From Thiogranum sp. (GTDB lineage: Bacteria > Pseudomonadota > Gammaproteobacteria > DSM-19610), in the NCBI GenBank assembly GCA_030148915.1, contig JASBSN010000017.1, positions 16,072 through 80,071 of the forward strand: a DNA stretch of 64,000 bases. The letters run 5' to 3'. This document shows positions 28,620 to 37,019 of this stretch, piece by piece. Both the position numbers and the translations under genes were made by a program. The notes under the pieces are model-generated. The model was not told the DNA's origin, did not search any database, and saw only the letters and a program-made list of their open reading frames with translations. Positions within the stretch are counted from its first letter, which is position 1; every line of letters starts with the position of its first letter.

Positions 28620-29866
28620 CGCTGTTCTGGATACTTGCCGGGCTGCTGGTGCTGGTGGCGCTGGCCTTTGTGCTGCCGCCGCTGTTGCGCGCGCCACGCC
28701 TCGGCGGAGTGCAGCGCGATGCACTTAATGTTCAGGTGATCAAGGATCAACTGGACGAGCTGGGCGCCGATCTGCACGCCGGGCGCTTGGACCAGGCCGC
28801 CTATGCGGCAGCCCGTCACGATCTGGAGCGCAGTCTGCTTGAGGATGTGGAACAGGCGCCCGCGCCGGCACCGGGGGGCGTGCGCAGCGGGCGCTGGCTG
28901 GCGGCGCTGCTGGTACTGGTGGTGCCCCTGGTGTCGGTGGTTATTTACCAGCGCCTCGGCGCCGAGCCGACACTGGAGCGCATCGCCGCCGGCAAGGCCG
29001 CGTTGCAGGCGGCCGGCGGTGGCCCGCAGGCGCTCGAAGCCATGGTCGAAAAGCTCGCCGAGCATATGCGCCAGGAGCCCGGCAACGTCGAAGGCTGGGC
29101 ACTGCTGGGGCGCACCTATGCCGCGCTGAGTCGCTATCCGGATGCGGTGCAAGCCTACCGTCATGCAGTGGAACTGTCGCCCGATAACGCGGATCTGCTC
29201 AGCGATTACGCCGATGCCCTTGTCGCGGCCGGCAACGGGTCATTTACCGACGAAGTCGGCCAACTGCTGGAGCGCGCCTTGGCGGCCGACCCGCGCAACC
29301 TGAAAGCACTCTGGCTGCGTGGCCATTGGCGCTACCGGCACGGCAACGTACCGGGTGCTATCGAGGATTGGCAGACGGTGCTGGCGGCGTTGCCGCCCGG
29401 TGACGAGAATGCGGTCAGCATTCAGCAACAGATCACTCTGGCGCAGAGCCGGCTGGGGCAATCCGCCGAGGCGCAGGCGCCCGCGGGTGCGCCGGGTACC
29501 GGCGGCCCCGCTGCCACGCCCAAGGGGCGCATCCAGGTGCAGGTGGCCCTGGCCCCCGCGCTGCAGGGCAAGGTGTCACCGGACGATACGCTGTTCATTT
29601 TTGCCCGCGCCGTACAGGGGCCGCGCATGCCCCTGGCCATTGTGCGCAAGCGCGTGGCCGATCTGCCGCTGACGGTGACGCTGGACGATTCGCAGGCAAT
29701 GGCGCCAACCATGAGGCTGTCGAAATTTCCCCAAGTCAGTGTCGGTGCGCGGGTATCCCGCAGCGGCCAGGCGATGCCATCGAGCGGCGATCTGCAGGGC
29801 AGCGTTTCGCCTGTGAGCAGCGCCGACGGTGAGGTGAAAGTCACCATCGATCAGGTCGTCCCGTAA
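28616..29866 (+). CDS. ccmI: Apocytochrome c chaperone CcmI
   Basis: A 416-residue protein. Two membrane helices (about 2–22 and 94–114) flank a cytoplasmic loop with QLDELGADLHAGRLD. A TPR region follows (GWALLGRTYAALSRYPDAVQAYRHA), then a C-terminal beta domain typical of CcmI/CycH (LFIFARAVQGPRMPLAIVRK). It presents apocytochrome to the ligation machinery. It is the last gene of the ccm operon and converges with greB 25 bases away. Confidence 0.95.
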   Translation: MTLFWILAGLLVLVALAFVLPPLLRAPRLGGVQRDALNVQVIKDQLDELGADLHAGRLDQAAYAAARHDLERSLLEDVEQAPAPAPGGVRSGRWLAALLVLVVPLVSVVIYQRLGAEPTLERIAAGKAALQAAGGGPQALEAMVEKLAEHMRQEPGNVEGWALLGRTYAALSRYPDAVQAYRHAVELSPDNADLLSDYADALVAAGNGSFTDEVGQLLERALAADPRNLKALWLRGHWRYRHGNVPGAIEDWQTVLAALPPGDENAVSIQQQITLAQSRLGQSAEAQAPAGAPGTGGPAATPKGRIQVQVALAPALQGKVSPDDTLFIFARAVQGPRMPLAIVRKRVADLPLTVTLDDSQAMAPTMRLSKFPQVSVGARVSRSGQAMPSSGDLQGSVSPVSSADGEVKVTIDQVVP

Positions 29867-29891
29867 CCGCCCGGGTCCTCTCTGAAGCGGT

Positions 29892-30395
29892 TTAGGCCTC
29901 GTTCCGGTATTGCACCTGCGTGATCAGGTAACACCGGACGGTCTCGGCGCTCTGTACGGTCACCTCGTCGTCGACGCTTTTTTTCAGCAGGGCGCGGGCC
30001 ATCGGTGAATCGACGCTGATCCAGCCCTTGGCCGGTTCGAGTTCATCCGCGCCGACAATGCGGTAGCAGTGCGTCGCACCGTGCTCGTCCTCGACGCTGA
30101 CACGGGCGCCGAAGTAGATCTGCCGCGGATTGGCGGGCGTGGTGTCCACCACCTTGAGTTCGGGCAGGCGCGTTTGCAGATAGCGGATGCGCCGGTCGAT
30201 TTCGCGCAATTCCTTTTTACGGTAAATGTATTCGGCGTTCTCCGAGCGGTCGCCTTCAGCGGCCGCCGCACTCAACGCACGGGTAACCCCCGCGCGGCGC
30301 TTCCAGATAGCGTCGAGTTCCTGTTGCAGAGCAATAAAACCGGCCCTGGTAATATAAGGTGAGGCTTTGGCTGGCGGCTCGCGGTAGCGTCCCAT
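29892..30395 (-). CDS. greB: Transcription elongation factor GreB
   Basis: A 167-residue GreA/GreB protein. The N-terminal coiled coil has the tip acidic loop EGDRSENAEYIYRKKELREID. YITRAGFIALQQELDAIW and the C-terminal FKBP-like domain (ADELEPAKGWISVDSPMARAL) point to GreB over GreA. It rescues backtracked RNA polymerase by stimulating RNA cleavage. It stands alone between the ccm operon and sprT. Confidence 0.95.
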   Translation of the reverse strand: MGRYREPPAKASPYITRAGFIALQQELDAIWKRRAGVTRALSAAAAEGDRSENAEYIYRKKELREIDRRIRYLQTRLPELKVVDTTPANPRQIYFGARVSVEDEHGATHCYRIVGADELEPAKGWISVDSPMARALLKKSVDDEVTVQSAETVRCYLITQVQYRNEA

Positions 30396-30502
30396 GATTG
30401 TCGGTACTGTAGTTGTGGCTTGGACGGATGCGTCCTGGCGCGGGTTGCTGTTAAACTGTTCTCAACAAACCCTGCGGGTTATGGGCAAAGGGTAGCACCC
30501 TC

Positions 30503-31030
30503 ATGAGTCAGGTGACAGTCATCGCAATTGACGCACAGCAGCGCCAACAGGTGTGCGCTGAAACCTTGGCCTGCCTGCAGCGCGCCGAGCGGCTGTTCAG
30601 CCTGGCGCATCGCCCGATACCGGTCCTGTTCGATCTGAGCGGGCGCGCCGCGGGCATGTACCGCGTCGCCCGGGGGCGCGCCGTGATTCGTTATAACCCG
30701 TATATTTTTGCGCGCCACTTCGACCACGGCCTGGGAACCACCGTGGCGCACGAAGTGGCGCATTACATCACTGATCGATTGTACGGACTGCGCCGCGTGC
30801 GTCCGCACGGCCGCGAGTGGCGCGCCATTATGCAGGCGCTCGGCGTTGAGGCGCGCGCCACCAGCCGCTTCGATCTCAGCGGCGTGCCCTTGCGCCGCCA
30901 ACGCCGCTTCAGCTACCGCTGCGATTGCACGACCCACCAACTGAGCAGCTGCCGCCACAACCGCGTAACGGCGGGAAGGGCCCGCTACCATTGCCGTGCG
31001 TGCGGGCGCGAACTGGTGGCCTTGGCGTGA
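30503..31030 (+). CDS. sprT: SprT-family zinc metalloprotease-like protein
   Basis: A 175-residue SprT-like protein. HEVAHYI at residues 83–89 is the zinc-binding HExxH motif, in the family's context FDHGLGTTVAHEVAHYITDRLYG. The C-terminus carries a zinc ribbon built from CDCTTHQ, SCRHNR and YHCRACGREL. Bacterial SprT is poorly characterised; the eukaryotic relative Spartan cuts DNA-protein crosslinks. Four bases separate it from the GIY-YIG gene, so the two are probably co-transcribed. An extended -10-like TGTTAAACT lies at 30449–30457. Confidence 0.92.
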   Translation: MSQVTVIAIDAQQRQQVCAETLACLQRAERLFSLAHRPIPVLFDLSGRAAGMYRVARGRAVIRYNPYIFARHFDHGLGTTVAHEVAHYITDRLYGLRRVRPHGREWRAIMQALGVEARATSRFDLSGVPLRRQRRFSYRCDCTTHQLSSCRHNRVTAGRARYHCRACGRELVALA

Positions 31031-31034
31031 CGGC

Positions 31035-31331
31035 ATGAACTGGCTGGTCTACATCATCCGCTGCAGCGACGCCACGCTCTATACGGGCATCACCAATGAC
31101 ATCGAACGGCGTTGCCGGCAACACGCACGACAGCAGGGCGCCAAGTACTTCCGCAGCCGCCGTCCTGTCGCCGTCGTTTACCTGGAACCAGGGCACGACC
31201 GCAGCAGTGCCAGCCGGCGCGAAGCGGTGATTAAAAAGTTACAACGGGCGGAAAAAGAACGCCTGATCGGTTCGTCGTGCAACCGACTGCTCGGCGCCAA
31301 CCCCGTGGAGGTGAAACATGTTCACGCGTAA
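31035..31331 (+). CDS. GIY-YIG nuclease superfamily protein (UPF0213)
   Basis: A 98-residue single GIY-YIG domain, the typical length for the UPF0213 group. It has VYIIRC (for GIY), LYTGITND (for YIG) and the downstream Arg in NDIERRCRQH. DNA cleavage by these small proteins is proposed but not generally established. The start ATG 31035 follows the sprT stop by four bases; the gene's end overlaps the next start by 14 bases. Confidence 0.9.
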   Translation: MNWLVYIIRCSDATLYTGITNDIERRCRQHARQQGAKYFRSRRPVAVVYLEPGHDRSSASRREAVIKKLQRAEKERLIGSSCNRLLGANPVEVKHVHA

Positions 31332-31824
31332 ATCTGTCGCCGGCCTTTTAACCGCCGCCCTGTTCGCCGCGAGCCAGCCGGCGCTGGCCGATGACACCGT
31401 GGAGACCCGGCTGATGACGCTGCCGCTGGCCGCCGACATTGCTCGTGCCGCCGTCGCGGCCTGCGCCAAGGCGGGCTATCAGGTGAGCGCGGTGGTGGTG
31501 GATCGCAGTGGCGCGCCGCAGGTGGTGATGCGCGATGTTTACGCCAGCCGCCACACTATCGACATCGCCTCGGGCAAGGCCAATGCGGTGGTGCTGTCCG
31601 GGGTCAGCTCGGCCGAATTCCGCAGCAACCGCGCGGACATCGTGCCGGAGATGAACGAAATCGACGGCGTGCTGGTGCTGGACGGCGGTCTGCCGATACG
31701 CGCCGCCGGCGCGCTGCTCGGCGCCGTCGGTGTCAGCGGCGCCCCGGGCGGCGACAAAGACGAAGTCTGCGCACGCGCCGGGATCGAGCAGGTCCAGGAT
31801 CGGCTGGATTTTGTCGGTGACTGA
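31318..31824 (+). CDS. Exported GlcG/HbpS-like heme-binding family protein
   Basis: A 168-residue protein with a signal peptide (1–24, ending QPALA) and one GlcG/HbpS domain: ACAKAGYQVSAVVVDRSGAPQ, then MRDVYASRHTIDIASGKAN and the glycine-rich end GALLGAVGVSGAPGGDKDEVCARAG. Some members bind heme or cofactors; others have no known role. The RBS and ATG lie inside the end of the GIY-YIG gene. Export and the ccm operon nearby make heme a fair guess, no more. Confidence 0.85.
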   Translation: MFTRKSVAGLLTAALFAASQPALADDTVETRLMTLPLAADIARAAVAACAKAGYQVSAVVVDRSGAPQVVMRDVYASRHTIDIASGKANAVVLSGVSSAEFRSNRADIVPEMNEIDGVLVLDGGLPIRAAGALLGAVGVSGAPGGDKDEVCARAGIEQVQDRLDFVGD

Positions 31825-31842
31825 GTCGGTTCGGTTGCGGTG

Positions 31843-32157
31843 TCAATTCATCCGCTCGCGGCGGTGGTAGGCGCCGTTGCTGAAACTACCGAACACCTGT
31901 TCGATATAGGGGTGGTTGACGGGTAACTGCGAGTCGTCGGCTTCCAGGTTGCGTTCCGCCACGTAGGTGACGTTGTCCGAATCATCCACCAGGACGTGGT
32001 ACCACGGACGGTCCTTGGGCGGCCGGCTGCGGGCCACCTGTTGATACCAGTCGTCGGTCCCCTGGAAGTCGGCGTCGACATCGACAATCACGCCACGGTA
32101 GTCGAATTTGACGTGGTGGACCAACTGACCGACATTAAAGCGTGCTTGTTCCGACAT
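31843..32157 (-). CDS. hspQ: Heat-shock protein HspQ (YccV-like)
   Basis: A 104-residue protein of the YccV/HspQ family: FNVGQLVHHVKFDYRGVIVDVD, then DDWYQQVARSRPPKDRPWYHVLVD and YVAERNLE. E. coli HspQ is a Lon substrate and specificity enhancer and was first linked to DnaA turnover. ATG 32157 is chosen because it starts the conserved part (MSEQARFNVG). The frame remains open upstream. It is convergent with the previous gene and divergent from the transporter. Confidence 0.93.
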   Translation of the reverse strand: MSEQARFNVGQLVHHVKFDYRGVIVDVDADFQGTDDWYQQVARSRPPKDRPWYHVLVDDSDNVTYVAERNLEADDSQLPVNHPYIEQVFGSFSNGAYHRRERMN

Positions 32158-32355
32158 GATAGATTTTCCGCGCAGAAGGTGGAGGGCGCCGCTATCGGTT
32201 AAGACAGCGCCACCGCCGGTGAAGTTCTTGTCCTCAGTGTAGCGCATCTCTCTATTGGCGGTAGGCTGGACCGATAGAGGGTCGCCGGAGGGGGCACCCG
32301 GTGGCCGTGCACGATCAGGGTGCGCGACCGCTAGTGAACGGCCTGTTATTTGCAT

Positions 32356-33726
32356 ATGATGCCGGGTATGCCCGGCTATCGTCACGCCCCCCTGTCATCG
32401 CCCCGCCTGCCCGCCGGTATTCCTTATATCATCGCCAACGAAGCCGCCGAACGCTTCAGTTTTTACGGTATGCGGGCTATTTTGGTGGTGTTCATGACCG
32501 GCTCCCTATTGGATGCCCAGGGTCAAGTGGCGCCGATGCCCGACGCCGAGGCGCGCGGCTGGTATCACCTGTTTATTTCGGCGGTCTATATCACGCCCCT
32601 GTTGGGCGCGGTACTGGCCGACACGCTGCTGGGCAAATACCGCACCATTATTGTTTTGTCGCTCGTCTATGTCGCCGGCCACCTGGCGCTGGCATTGGAT
32701 CACACCCGCCTCGGACTGGCGCTCGGACTGGGGCTGATCGCCCTGGGTTCCGGCGGCATTAAACCCTGTGTGGCGGCGCATCTCGGCGATCAGTTTGGCG
32801 CCCGGAACCGTCATCTACTGTCGACGGTGTTCGGGTGGTTCTATTTTGCCGTCAATCTGGGCGCATTTGTTTCCATGCTGATGACGCCCTGGTTAATGCA
32901 AGAGCAGGGCGCGGCGGCGGCGTTTGCCTTGCCCGGGGTGCTGATGGCGGTGGCCACCCTGGTGTTTTTCGCCGGGCGTTACCGGTTTGTGCATATTCCG
33001 CCGGCCGGCGGACATTTTGTGCGCCAGTTGCTCAGTCGCGACGGTTTGCAGGTGCTGGCCCGGCTGGGGATGATTTATCTGTGTGTGGCGGTGTTTTGGG
33101 CGCTGTTCGATCAGACCGGTTCGGCTTGGGTGTTACAGGCGCAGCACATGGATCGGCGGTTGTGGGGGGTGGAGATTTTGCCGGCGCAAATCCAGGCGGC
33201 CAACCCGCTGTTGGTGTTATTGCTGATACCCCTGTTCGCCTATTTTGTCTATCCGGCTATCGAGCGTGTCTGGCGCTTGACGGCGCTACGCAAAATCGCT
33301 CTGGGGATGTTTGTCACGGTAGCGGCTTTCGCTATCCCGACCTGGGTTCAGGTGCAGGTCGACCAGGGTCTGGCACCCTCTATCGGCTGGCAGCTGGTGG
33401 CTTACGTGCTACTGACCGGCGCGGAGGTGATGGTGTCGATCACCTGCCTGGAATTCTCCTACACGCAGGCGCCGCGCGCGATGAAGTCCTTTGTCATGGC
33501 ATTTTTCATGATGTCGATCGCCGCCGGCAATCTGTTTACCAGCGCGATCAACTTTTTTGTCGTCGGCGGCGACGGCGACCAGCGTCTGGCCGGTGCCGAT
33601 TACTACCTGTTTTTTACCGGCCTGATGCTGCTGACAGCGGTTCTGTTCACCCTGCTGGCGCGACGCTACCGGGGGCGGACCTGCCTGCAGGAAGACGTTG
33701 GGCCGGTGCCCGCGGGTGTGGATTAA
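32356..33726 (+). CDS. POT-family proton-coupled oligopeptide transporter
   Basis: A roughly 456-residue, 12-helix major facilitator. The N-terminus carries the POT motif NEAAERFSFYGMRAIL (ExxER). Further motifs are ADTLLGKYRTI, GSGGIKPCVAAHLGDQF and FYFAVNLGAF. It would import di- and tripeptides with protons. Possible starts are ATG 32356, 32359 and 32368; none has a strong RBS, and a GCCGGG/CCCGGC inverted repeat overlaps them. The promoter must share the gap with hspQ. Confidence 0.9.
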   Translation: MMPGMPGYRHAPLSSPRLPAGIPYIIANEAAERFSFYGMRAILVVFMTGSLLDAQGQVAPMPDAEARGWYHLFISAVYITPLLGAVLADTLLGKYRTIIVLSLVYVAGHLALALDHTRLGLALGLGLIALGSGGIKPCVAAHLGDQFGARNRHLLSTVFGWFYFAVNLGAFVSMLMTPWLMQEQGAAAAFALPGVLMAVATLVFFAGRYRFVHIPPAGGHFVRQLLSRDGLQVLARLGMIYLCVAVFWALFDQTGSAWVLQAQHMDRRLWGVEILPAQIQAANPLLVLLLIPLFAYFVYPAIERVWRLTALRKIALGMFVTVAAFAIPTWVQVQVDQGLAPSIGWQLVAYVLLTGAEVMVSITCLEFSYTQAPRAMKSFVMAFFMMSIAAGNLFTSAINFFVVGGDGDQRLAGADYYLFFTGLMLLTAVLFTLLARRYRGRTCLQEDVGPVPAGVD

Positions 33727-33771
33727 CCCCGCGGGTGTTTCAGGCCGGCACCGGGGCCGGCTCCAACTCGC

Positions 33772-34254
33772 TCAGTGGTCGTGGCCGCCAGCGCCGTGCA
33801 CGTGACCGTGATCCAGCTCTTCGGCCGAAGCTTCGCGGACTTCTACCACTTCCACGGCGAAATTCAGTTGCTCGCCGGCGAGCGGGTGGTTGCCGTCGAC
33901 GGTGACGGTCTCGCCTTCCACGCTGACCACGGTGACGACCAGGGTTTCGCCGTTGGGGCCCTGGGCGTGAAACTGCATGCCGACTTCGATTTCCGCGTCT
34001 TCCGGAAACATTTCCCGCGGCACCGACTGGGTTTTGGCCGGATCGCGCTCGCCATAGCCCTCGGCCGGCTCGACCGAGACGTTCAGCGCATCGCCGGAGG
34101 TTTTGCCGGCGAGGGCATTTTCCAGGCCGGGAATGATATTGCTGGCGCCATGGAGATAGGCGAAGCTGCCATCGTTTGACTGGTCGATAACCTTGCCGCT
34201 ACTGTCGGTCAGGGTGTAATTCAGGGTGACGACTTTCTGTGCTTCGATCTGCAT
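33772..34254 (-). CDS. slyD: FKBP-type peptidyl-prolyl isomerase SlyD
   Basis: A 160-residue isomerase/chaperone: VVTLNYTLTDSSGKVIDQS, YLHGASNIIPGLENALAGK, AYGE-like GYGERDP, the inserted chaperone flap, and a short His-rich tail (DHGHVHGAGGHDH) that can bind nickel. The tail is much shorter than in E. coli SlyD. The ATG at 34254 has GAGG upstream; the longer frame to 34308 lacks family similarity. Confidence 0.93.
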   Translation of the reverse strand: MQIEAQKVVTLNYTLTDSSGKVIDQSNDGSFAYLHGASNIIPGLENALAGKTSGDALNVSVEPAEGYGERDPAKTQSVPREMFPEDAEIEVGMQFHAQGPNGETLVVTVVSVEGETVTVDGNHPLAGEQLNFAVEVVEVREASAEELDHGHVHGAGGHDH

Positions 34255-34430
34255 GGGAAACCTCGGGGCGGCGCTGAGATAAATCGGGAGGGCAGCACCA
34301 TACAGCATAATGGCACACGCTGAAAAGGGCGATTCCCGTCGCGGCGGCGGGTTATTTTTTCACCAGCGGTTCCAGCAAGCGATTATATCCTGCATAATCA
34401 AATGCTTTTAGCTAACCTGGAGCGGTTGCC

Positions 34431-35282
34431 GTGAAATTCAGTATCGACGAATTCCGTGCCTGGAAAAACAAGAATGTCACCCTGCTGGGGATGTCGGGCG
34501 TTGGCAAGACCCATTTGTCGACACTGCTGTGTGGGCACCACTGGTTTCATTACTCGGGCGATTACCGCATCGGTACCCGCTACCTCGACGAGCCGATTCT
34601 GGATCTCATTAAGCAGCAGGCCATGCAGGTGCCGTTTCTGCGCGATCTGTTACGCCGGGACTGGATCTATATACGCAATAATATCAAAGTGGATGATCTG
34701 GGTCCGGTGCTGAGTTTTGTCGGTAAGTTGGGCAACCCGGAGCTGGGCGGCGTCGGCCTGGAAGCATTTTCACAGCGCCAGGCGCAGTACCGCGACGCTG
34801 AAATCGCCGCCATGCGCGACGTGCCGGAATTTATCCGCAAGGCCAAGGAAATTTACGGCTACCAGCATTTCGTCAACGATGTCGGCGGTAGCTTGTGCGA
34901 GCTGGACGAACCGTCGGTGATCGATCTGCTGGTGGCGCACACGCTGATACTCTACATCAAGGTGACCGACCGGGAAGAGGAGCAGAAACTCATCGACCGT
35001 GCCCTGAGCGACCCGAAGCCGCTTTACTATCGCGCCGATTTTTTACGCGAACAGCTGGGCATTTACTTACAGGAAAACGACCTGGGGTATGCCGCTGAAA
35101 TGGACCCGGACGCCTTTACCCGCTGGGTGTTCCCACGGCTGTTTCGTTCGCGGCTGCCGCGTTATGAAGCCATTGCCGGGCCTCACGGTTACACGGTCAC
35201 TGCGAAGGAAGTCGCCGCCGTGCGCGACGAAGCGGATTTTCTCGAACTGCTGGAGACGGCGATCGGGCGCAGTCCCGCCTGA
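34431..35282 (+). CDS. P-loop ATPase of unknown function beside metA-like gene
   Basis: A 283-residue protein with Walker A GMSGVGKTH at residues 20–28 and little else that I can name. Later stretches such as HFVNDVGGSLCELDEP and VAHTLILYIKVTD look like the core of a kinase-type P-loop fold. It starts at GTG 34431 with GGAG upstream. The next gene, a MetA-family acyltransferase, begins 23 bases after its stop, which suggests an operon and a linked role. Small-molecule kinase or regulatory ATPase are both possible. Confidence 0.8.
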   Translation: MKFSIDEFRAWKNKNVTLLGMSGVGKTHLSTLLCGHHWFHYSGDYRIGTRYLDEPILDLIKQQAMQVPFLRDLLRRDWIYIRNNIKVDDLGPVLSFVGKLGNPELGGVGLEAFSQRQAQYRDAEIAAMRDVPEFIRKAKEIYGYQHFVNDVGGSLCELDEPSVIDLLVAHTLILYIKVTDREEEQKLIDRALSDPKPLYYRADFLREQLGIYLQENDLGYAAEMDPDAFTRWVFPRLFRSRLPRYEAIAGPHGYTVTAKEVAAVRDEADFLELLETAIGRSPA

Positions 35283-35305
35283 CGTTGTCCGTAACCGGAG
35301 CCTAT

Positions 35306-36394
35306 ATGCCACTGGTCGCCCACAACAACCTGCCCGCTTTCGAGCGCCTGCGCGCCGAGGGCATCCGCGTGTTGCGTTCGGACCGTGCCGCCGAGCAGGA
35401 TATCCGCGAGCTGCACGTGGGGCTGCTGAATATGATGCCGGATGCCGCGCTGGAGGCCACCGAACGGCAATTTTTCCGTCTGGTGGGAGAGAGCAATCCG
35501 ATAGCGCAGTTTTACGTGCACCCTTTTACCCTGCCGGAGCTGGTGCGTAGCACCTCGGCGCAGGCCTATATAGATCGCTACTACGAACCGGTGGACAAGG
35601 TTATGGCCGAAGGCCTCGATGCGCTGATTGTCACCGGCGCCAATGTGCTCGGGCCGGCACTGGCCGATCAGCCGTTCTGGGAGCCGCTGCGTAACGTAGT
35701 CGACTGGGCGATGGAGAACGTGACCTCCACACTGTGCTCCTGCCTGGCCACGCACGCTGTATTGCAGTTCAGGTACGGGCGCACCCGGGTGCCACGGGCG
35801 GAGAAAATCTGGGGGGTGTTCGCGCACCGCGTGGTGGACAAGACCCACCCGCTGGTCAACGACGTCAATACCCGTTTCGATGTGCCGCATTCACGCTGGA
35901 ATGCCATCACCCGCGAGCAGTTCGATGCCGCTGGCCTGCGCGTGCTGGTGGAAAGCGCCGAAGTCGGTGTGCATCTGGCCACCAGTGCCGATGGCCTGCG
36001 CGCGGTGTTTTTTCAAGGGCACCCGGAATACGACACCATCTCGCTACTGAAAGAATACAAGCGTGAAGTGGCGCTGTACGCGGCGGGCAAACGCGCTGAC
36101 TATCCGCCGTTCCCGCAAAACTATTTTCACACCCTGGAGCAGGCGGCATTGCAGGAATACCGTCTGCGGCTGGAGGCGGCGCGGGCGGCCGGCGGCGCGC
36201 TACCGGAATTTCCCGAGGAGCTGGTGGCCCGGCGTATCGACAACACCTGGCACGATTCCGCCGAAGCGGTGGTCGGTAACTGGATGGGTGCGGTTTACCA
36301 GGTAACCCACAGCGACCGGCGCATTCCCTTCATGGCCGGTATCGATGCGCTGGATCCCCTGGGGCTTGGCAACTTTCGCCCCAATGCCGATTGA
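35306..36394 (+). CDS. metA: MetA-family homoserine O-acyltransferase-like protein
   Basis: A 362-residue protein of the MetA family (class I amidotransferase fold). The catalytic triad is visible: C146 in TSTLCSCLATH, H239 and E241 in FQGHPEYD. The known acyl-donor switch (Gly for succinyl-CoA, Glu for acetyl-CoA) aligns to L115 in TGANVLG. The lysine pair after LNLMP in E. coli is absent here (LNMMPDAALE). It is also longer than the usual 300–310 residues. So fold and nucleophile are clear but donor and even acceptor are open. The ATG at 35306 has GGAG upstream. Confidence 0.8.
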   Translation: MPLVAHNNLPAFERLRAEGIRVLRSDRAAEQDIRELHVGLLNMMPDAALEATERQFFRLVGESNPIAQFYVHPFTLPELVRSTSAQAYIDRYYEPVDKVMAEGLDALIVTGANVLGPALADQPFWEPLRNVVDWAMENVTSTLCSCLATHAVLQFRYGRTRVPRAEKIWGVFAHRVVDKTHPLVNDVNTRFDVPHSRWNAITREQFDAAGLRVLVESAEVGVHLATSADGLRAVFFQGHPEYDTISLLKEYKREVALYAAGKRADYPPFPQNYFHTLEQAALQEYRLRLEAARAAGGALPEFPEELVARRIDNTWHDSAEAVVGNWMGAVYQVTHSDRRIPFMAGIDALDPLGLGNFRPNAD

Positions 36395-36413
36395 ACGCCC
36401 GCGATACCGGGGA

Positions 36414-37004
36414 TCAGAAGTCGCCGCTGGCGCCGCGCTTCATGATATCCAGAATAATATCCTTGACGCGGGTGGCTTCCTCGGTCAGTTCCGGCGTCAG
36501 CGGCTCGCCGCCGTGGATCATCAGGTCCATGTTCAGGGTATACAGCCACAGCTTGCCCTGCGGATCCTCGACCAGGCTGATACGACACGGCAGATAGGCT
36601 GAAAAGGCATCGCTCATTTCGACCATCTTGGCCGCCGTCATGGCGTTGCAGAACATGTAGATTTTGAGAAAGCGGAACGGCTTGCCGCTGATCGCCTCGA
36701 CTTCCTTGTAGAGGGGCAACTCGCCAACATTCTTGATGTTGTGCTCATTGGCGACAAAGCGCATGGTCTGTTCGACCTCTTCGGGTTTCAGGCCGGCGGT
36801 GACGGGGACTTTCCAGACGGTGGCCTCTGCCGCGCTGCCGGTCTGCAGCAGCGTTTTGCCGATAGTGGCATAGGTGGCCCCCGCCGCGGGGTCGAATTTG
36901 GCCAGCTTGCCCACGGCTGAAGGGCCGAGCTTCACCAGCACAATAATCATCAGGACAAGCACCGCGAGACCCAGCAGGGCCAGCAGATTCCAGATAACCT
37001 TCAT
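36414..37004 (-). CDS. Membrane-anchored DUF302 protein
   Basis: A 196-residue protein with one N-terminal membrane helix (about 4–27, LLALLGLAVLVLMIIVLV). A DUF302-type domain follows, with LKIYMFCNAMTAAKMVEMSD, PCRISLVEDPQGKLWLYTLN and LMIHGG. DUF302 function is not established. Start: AAGGAG sits seven bases before ATG 37004 but directly against ATG 37010, so I use 37004. It ends 15 bases after the cfa gene in the same direction and is probably in its operon. Confidence 0.85.
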   Translation of the reverse strand: MKVIWNLLALLGLAVLVLMIIVLVKLGPSAVGKLAKFDPAAGATYATIGKTLLQTGSAAEATVWKVPVTAGLKPEEVEQTMRFVANEHNIKNVGELPLYKEVEAISGKPFRFLKIYMFCNAMTAAKMVEMSDAFSAYLPCRISLVEDPQGKLWLYTLNMDLMIHGGEPLTPELTEEATRVKDIILDIMKRGASGDF

Positions 37005-37019
37005 GAACATACTCCTTTT

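Noticed and set aside
29867..29891. Bidirectional terminator between ccmI and greB
   Set aside because: AACCGC and GCGGTT can pair only across a 16-base loop and no T-run follows.
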